A DNA stretch of 64,000 bases from CAITZA01 sp937915285 (lineage in GTDB: Bacteria; Desulfobacterota; Desulfomonilia; Desulfomonilales; Desulfomonilaceae). The translations under genes were made by a program, and so were the position numbers. The notes below the pieces were generated by a model, which saw only the letters and a list, made by a program, of their open reading frames with translations, did not search any database and was not told the origin of the DNA. Where the stretch lies: assembly GCA_036821825.1 (NCBI GenBank), contig DAISIV010000001.1, forward strand, positions 94,575 through 158,574, in the 5' to 3' direction. Shown in pieces: positions 59,867-64,000 of the stretch. Each line of letters begins with the position of its first letter. The stretch's first letter is position 1.

Positions 59867-61876
59867 TTGGCAGCAGGGACAAAATCGTTAGATGAGTTGT
59901 GTATAAATACCATACGGTTACTATCGGCCGACATGATTCAGCAGGCCAATTCCGGTCATCCCGGGTTGCCGCTTGGCGCCGCCACTATGGCTTATGTCTT
60001 GTGGTCCAAGTTCCTGAGGTTTAACCCAAGGAACCCAAAATGGCCAAATCGTGATCGTTTTGTTCTGTCTGCAGGCCATGGCTCAGCTCTCTTGTATTCT
60101 TTACTGCATCTTTCCGGGTTTGATCTAACCATTGAGGATATTCAGAATTTCAGACAATGGAAGAGCAAGACGCCTGGTCATCCGGAATATGGCGTAACTC
60201 CGGGAGTTGAATCCACCACCGGACCTTTAGGACAGGGGTTTGCGATGGGTGTTGGAATGGCCATGGCGGAAAGGTTCCTGGCTGCGCATTTCAATAAACC
60301 TGGTTATCCTGTCCAGGATCATTTCACTTATGCCATCGTTTCAGACGGTGACCTGATGGAGGGCGTAGCGTCTGAAGCTGCTTCGCTGGCTGGACACCTG
60401 AAGCTGGGAAAGATGATTTATCTCTATGACGACAACCATATCTCCATAGAGGGTGACACTTCAATAACCTTCACTGAAGATGTTGAAGCCCGCTTCAAGG
60501 CTTACGGTTGGCATGTCCTGAAAGTGTTTGACGGTAATGATGTGATGGCCATCGAGAAAGCCATACGTTCTGCCCAGTTAGAAAATGACCGTCCTTCACT
60601 GATTATGGTTAAAACTGAAATCGGTTTTGGTAGCCCAAAGCAGGGTAGCGCTTCGGCCCATGGTGAGCCCTTGGGTCAGGAAGCTCTGGACAAGACCAAG
60701 CAGAATTTTTGCTGGCCTGGTGGGCCATGTTTTCACGTACCGGATGAAGTTCTGGAAAAATTCCGAAGATTTGTGGATGTCGGACAAAAGCTCGAAAATG
60801 AATGGAATTTCATGTTGCGGGATTACGGTTCAAAATTTCCCGAACAGTCAAATCAGTTCTTGAATCAGACTAATTTGAAACTGCCGGATGGTTGGGAGTT
60901 GGACATTCCAGTTTTCGGACCGAGTGAAAAAGGTGAGGCCACCCGGGTTTCTTCAGGTAAGGTTCTTAACGCAATAGCCAAAAGGGTTCCAAACATTGTT
61001 GGTGGTTCAGCTGACCTGGCTCCCTCAACAAAAACTCTCATATCGGGGGATAACGCCCAGACTGCCGATGACGCCATGGGACGAAACATTCATTTTGGAG
61101 TCAGAGAGTTTGCAATGGGGGCTGTTGTCAATGGAATGGCCCTTCATGGAGGCATAATTCCCTATGGCGCTACATTTCTAATTTTTAGCGACTACATGCG
61201 GCCGGCCATAAGGTTGGCTGCCTTGATGAACGTGCATTCCATTTTTGTGTTTACTCATGACAGTATAGCCGTGGGAGAGGATGGTCCCACTCATCAGCCC
61301 GTTGAGCAACTGGCTTCGCTGAGGGCAATACCCAACCTGACCGTGCTTAGACCTGCCGACGCTAATGAAACCGCTGAAGCCTGGAAAGTGGCAATGTCCA
61401 GAAAAGGCCCCGTAGCGTTGATACTTACCAGACAGAACGTTCCGACATTGGACAGGGCATCTTATGGAGACCCTGATGGATTCACATCAGGCGCTTACAT
61501 CGTTTCGGACGTGACGGATCCTGAATTGTTGATCATAGCCACCGGGTCAGAGGTTTCCCTGGCGCTTAAGGCCCAGGAAAAACTGGCGAATGATAATGGA
61601 GTAAGAGCCAGGGTTATATCCATGCCATCGTGGGAATTGTTCATGGAGCAGCCAAAGGAATACCAGGAACAACTGCTTCCACCCTATATCAAAGCCAGGG
61701 TTTCGATCGAGGCGGCCTCATCCATGGGATGGTCAAAATGGGTTGGTTCTGACGGAATCAGCATTTCGATTGACCAGTTCGGAGTTTCGGCGCCCGGCTC
61801 CGAAGCACTGGATAAATTCGGTTTCAATCTAAGCAATGTTTGCAACAAATGTCTCGCGTTGTTAGGCAAGTCATAG
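59867..61876 (+). CDS. tkt: Transketolase, TTG start
   Basis: 669 residues from a TTG at 59867 with AGGAG at 7-nt spacing, giving the usual family length; a frame extension to 59627 would add 80 unrelated residues. Thiamin-diphosphate motifs: SGHPGLPLGAA, GHGSALLYSLLHL, TTGPLGQGFAMGVGMA, SDGDLMEGV, ISIEGDT and the pyrimidine domain HDSIAVGEDGPTHQPVEQL. It swaps two-carbon units between sugar phosphates in the pentose phosphate pathway. Thiamin synthesis genes lie elsewhere in the window. Confidence 0.94.
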   Translation: MAAGTKSLDELCINTIRLLSADMIQQANSGHPGLPLGAATMAYVLWSKFLRFNPRNPKWPNRDRFVLSAGHGSALLYSLLHLSGFDLTIEDIQNFRQWKSKTPGHPEYGVTPGVESTTGPLGQGFAMGVGMAMAERFLAAHFNKPGYPVQDHFTYAIVSDGDLMEGVASEAASLAGHLKLGKMIYLYDDNHISIEGDTSITFTEDVEARFKAYGWHVLKVFDGNDVMAIEKAIRSAQLENDRPSLIMVKTEIGFGSPKQGSASAHGEPLGQEALDKTKQNFCWPGGPCFHVPDEVLEKFRRFVDVGQKLENEWNFMLRDYGSKFPEQSNQFLNQTNLKLPDGWELDIPVFGPSEKGEATRVSSGKVLNAIAKRVPNIVGGSADLAPSTKTLISGDNAQTADDAMGRNIHFGVREFAMGAVVNGMALHGGIIPYGATFLIFSDYMRPAIRLAALMNVHSIFVFTHDSIAVGEDGPTHQPVEQLASLRAIPNLTVLRPADANETAEAWKVAMSRKGPVALILTRQNVPTLDRASYGDPDGFTSGAYIVSDVTDPELLIIATGSEVSLALKAQEKLANDNGVRARVISMPSWELFMEQPKEYQEQLLPPYIKARVSIEAASSMGWSKWVGSDGISISIDQFGVSAPGSEALDKFGFNLSNVCNKCLALLGKS

Positions 61877-61944
61877 AAACCTAAATTTAGTCTATTCGTT
61901 GAGGTTGGCGTGTCTGTGATTATTGGTGAAAGAGAATTAATCCG

Positions 61945-62367
61945 ATGAACAGAAAATCGACCTGGACATCCGTTTTACTTCTGATAATGCTGGCATGCCT
62001 TAACCTAACCAACCTCAACACGATTTTGTATAGCGAATATCCCGAACTTGTCCGGGAGGACAAGGTTGACAGGGTGTTTGAATTGCGAACCCAACTGGAT
62101 TGGCTGGATCAGTTGGTTGGGAAAAACGGGGTAATAGGACATGTTTCAGACATCGATCCAGAGAAAGAAAGTTCGGAATTCCAGAAACAGAGAGGGCTGC
62201 TTCAATATGCAATAGTCCCAATAAGAATCAGCTCTTCTGGAAATGGTCGTTATGTGATTGGAACCTTCTTCAAATCCACAGTTCCCTCGAGCATTAAGGA
62301 GATGAATCTAGAGATGCTCAAAAAAATTAACGATAATTTAGCCATATATGTGAGGGAAGTGAATTGA
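61945..62367 (+). CDS. Small membrane-anchored protein of unknown function
   Basis: 140 residues. An N-terminal membrane helix (about 8-27) precedes a soluble domain of about 110 residues: LDWLDQLVGKNGVIGHVSD, LLQYAIVPIRISS and YVIGTFFKS. It resembles no family I can name. Its stop overlaps the next gene by four bases, so the two products probably act together. Confidence 0.65.
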   Translation: MNRKSTWTSVLLLIMLACLNLTNLNTILYSEYPELVREDKVDRVFELRTQLDWLDQLVGKNGVIGHVSDIDPEKESSEFQKQRGLLQYAIVPIRISSSGNGRYVIGTFFKSTVPSSIKEMNLEMLKKINDNLAIYVREVN

Positions 62368-63776
62368 ACACTTGGTCTCTGGTAGTGTTGATATTGCCTC
62401 TTATCTTTGGCTATGCGATCGTGCAACTTTTGATCAGCCGAGACGATGGGGCGGATGCCGTACCATGGTGGTTTTTGAGAATGGGGCTCGGTTGGGGGTT
62501 AGGTTGTGGAATCTGGTCGTGCGCAACCTACCTGACGCTCCGGGTACCGCTGATAGCCCAGTACAGAGCCGAGGTGGAGTCACTCTTTTTTCTGGTGGTT
62601 GTAGTATTATGGCTGTATCAAAATTTTTACCGTCGGTCTAAAGATGGCCATGCGGTGACAAGGTCTTCGGACCAAGTTATCTTGTCACCCTTGAATTTGT
62701 TGTTGATAACCATCTTTTCATTTTCGATTCTTGTTGGTTTTGGGCTTCAAATCATTCAGTCGCTCAACAACTTACATGGCAATTGGGATGCCTGGTCTTT
62801 CTGGAACCTGCGAGCAAGCTTTTTCTTCAAAAATTATCCTGATTGGATGATTGCCTTCGACACAAATGCAAGTAATTCCAACCTTGATTACCCATTATTG
62901 ATTCCTTGCTTGATTTTCAGGATGTGGTCATTGTTGGGAACTGATAGTCCAATTGTTCCAATAGGAATCGGTATAGGGTTCACTGTTGCAACCCTGATGG
63001 TTCTGGTTGGAAGTGTTTGGCTCATGAGAGGTATGGAACAGGCTTTAGTGGCAGGCGTTTGTCTCATCTCGGCGAAGATGTTTATGGTGTGCGGAGCAGA
63101 TCAATACTCTGATATCCCTATCGGCTTTTACTTTCTAGGCGCCATAGCTGGTCTTTTCCTTGGCGCCGTACAAGTTCGGAATCAATTAGCCCTACTTTTT
63201 GTAGCTGGGATATTCTTGGGTTTCGCTACGTGGACCAAAAATGAAGGGCTGCTAGTCGCTCTGAGTCTTATTGCTGCAGGATTTCTGTCTTTGGTGATAG
63301 CGTACAGAGCGCTCTCTTTTTTTAAAGCAAGCATTGTGCTATTGGGTTTGTCCCCAATCTTGTGTGTCCTGCTCGACTTTAAAATAAATGTAGCCCCGGT
63401 GGCAAATGCATACGTTTCTGTCAGCTATTGGGACAGAATTTTTTGCCAATTACGGCAGTCGGAGCGATACATAGCAATTGCCAAGAGGTTCTTTCTTGAA
63501 TTTTTTACTTTTCACAGATGGGGTTATGTCGCTCCATTCATGATTTTGTATGGAGCGCTAAGAGGTTTCTCAAATAATTCTGTCACCAAACCATACACTA
63601 CAATGACCATAACATCTATCACTTTGATCTTGCTGGGTTATTTTTTTATTTATGTCATCACTCCGCAGGAGCTGATTGTGCATTTGGATACTTCCTTAAA
63701 TCGGTTGGTGTTGCATGTTTTCCCAGTAATAATTTTTGTTTTCTTCGTAAACGTCAGATCATTGAATGCGTCTTAG
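62364..63776 (+). CDS. Polytopic membrane protein, GT-C glycosyltransferase-like
   Basis: 470 residues with about ten to twelve membrane helices, TTG start overlapping the previous stop (ATTGA). A loop after the third or fourth helix reads GNWDAWSFWNLRASFF and then NSNLDYPLLIPCLI, similar to the acidic catalytic loop of PMT/ArnT-type lipid-linked sugar transferases. FATWTKNEGLLVAL follows later. The next gene is a family 2 glycosyltransferase, supporting a role in glycan assembly. The sugar is unknown. Confidence 0.68.
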   Translation: MNTWSLVVLILPLIFGYAIVQLLISRDDGADAVPWWFLRMGLGWGLGCGIWSCATYLTLRVPLIAQYRAEVESLFFLVVVVLWLYQNFYRRSKDGHAVTRSSDQVILSPLNLLLITIFSFSILVGFGLQIIQSLNNLHGNWDAWSFWNLRASFFFKNYPDWMIAFDTNASNSNLDYPLLIPCLIFRMWSLLGTDSPIVPIGIGIGFTVATLMVLVGSVWLMRGMEQALVAGVCLISAKMFMVCGADQYSDIPIGFYFLGAIAGLFLGAVQVRNQLALLFVAGIFLGFATWTKNEGLLVALSLIAAGFLSLVIAYRALSFFKASIVLLGLSPILCVLLDFKINVAPVANAYVSVSYWDRIFCQLRQSERYIAIAKRFFLEFFTFHRWGYVAPFMILYGALRGFSNNSVTKPYTTMTITSITLILLGYFFIYVITPQELIVHLDTSLNRLVLHVFPVIIFVFFVNVRSLNAS

Positions 63777-63873
63777 GGAAAAAACCACATTGGCGCTATG
63801 ATTAGCCTTTACAACCGGTTGGGAGATATTATTTCTATTTTGATGAAGCATGTCTGCATTATAAGGGTTCATT

Positions 63874-64000
63874 ATGAAAGCTGATTCTCCTGCAGCCAGA
63901 ATATCTATTATCATACCCTGTTACAACGAAGTCAGCACCATAGAAAAGTTGGTAGATCGGGTAATTAAGGCTCCCGTAGTCCACAAGGAAATCATACTCG
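63874..64000 (+). CDS. Family 2 glycosyltransferase, 5' part, cut by window
   Basis: The first 42 residues, from an ATG preceded by AAGGG: SPAARISIIIPCYNEVSTIE and LVDRVIKAPVVHKEIIL. ISIIIPCYNE is the N-terminal nucleotide-binding strand of GT2 enzymes such as dolichyl/undecaprenyl-phosphate sugar transferases, which would supply a lipid-linked donor to the GT-C-like protein upstream. The rest is outside the window. Confidence 0.85.
   Translation, partial: MKADSPAARISIIIPCYNEVSTIEKLVDRVIKAPVVHKEIIL

Noticed and set aside
1..64000. CRISPR arrays, insertion sequences, prophage or attachment sites
   Set aside because: No regularly spaced repeats, transposase or integrase motifs, or phage structural genes were found; the tRNA-Ser gene has no visible 3' duplication downstream.

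Overview
The window reads as ordinary bacterial chromosome with moderate G+C content and dense, mostly operonic genes. Several features suggest a Desulfobacterota / former Deltaproteobacteria anaerobe, possibly Desulfomonile- or Syntrophobacterales-like: an argBDFGH-lipoprotein-lysA-dapAB superoperon of the kind known from Geobacter relatives, many two-component and Rsb-type regulators, and a molybdenum sulfur-oxyanion reductase island with TSUP and YeeE/YedE sulfur transporters. The species assignment is inference. I see no phage, insertion sequence or CRISPR array.

Layout. 1-536: 3'-truncated crotonase-family gene. 852-5189 (minus): five genes that look like one module, namely a response regulator-PP2C phosphatase, a polyprenyl-phosphate sugar transferase, a fusion protein whose two enzyme domains both appear to have lost catalytic residues, a STAS anti-anti-sigma protein and an RsbW-like kinase. 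6092-9597: two consecutive histidine kinase/receiver pairs. 9644-12277 (minus): an unusual PEP synthase-like protein lacking the PEP-binding barrel. 12677-14429: TSUP anion exporter between two small exported or membrane proteins. 14488-21855: mixed housekeeping genes (RqcH, PLP decarboxylase, PHP exonuclease, phosphodiesterase-like protein, TrmL, receiver protein, LD-carboxypeptidase). 21931-22016: tRNA-Ser(UGA). 22049-35885 (minus): pgsA, a hybrid kinase, folK, a FAH-family protein and the lysine/arginine cluster. 36114-43073: methyltransferase, HD hydrolase, a CHAT-like exported protein without its catalytic dyad, rpsT, murJ and a metallo-beta-lactamase protein. 43271-48429: bioF-like gene, radical SAM protein and thiM-thiE-thiL.

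48733-59617 is the most distinctive part. It holds a Tat-exported molybdopterin catalytic subunit with a cysteine Mo ligand, a four-cluster ferredoxin subunit, an NrfD membrane subunit, a TorD-type chaperone, a one-helix protein of unknown function, two half-size YeeE/YedE transporters, a small exported protein, and a Rieske protein with a b6-type cytochrome b. A minus-strand ArsR repressor gene follows, then a sulfite-oxidase-fold protein and a thioredoxin-like DUF255 protein. A near-identical 13-bp AT-rich motif overlaps or abuts the predicted -10 boxes of both the oxidoreductase operon and arsR, so ArsR probably controls the island and itself. The protein has two cysteines placed roughly like those of persulfide-sensing relatives. 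The model is a thiol/persulfide-controlled sulfur-oxyanion uptake and respiration unit.

59867-64000: transketolase, then a small membrane-anchored protein, a GT-C-like polytopic protein and the start of a family 2 glycosyltransferase.

Start codons were revised where a Shine-Dalgarno sequence or domain boundary favoured a different site; several genes appear to use TTG (crotonase gene, argG, arsR, tkt).
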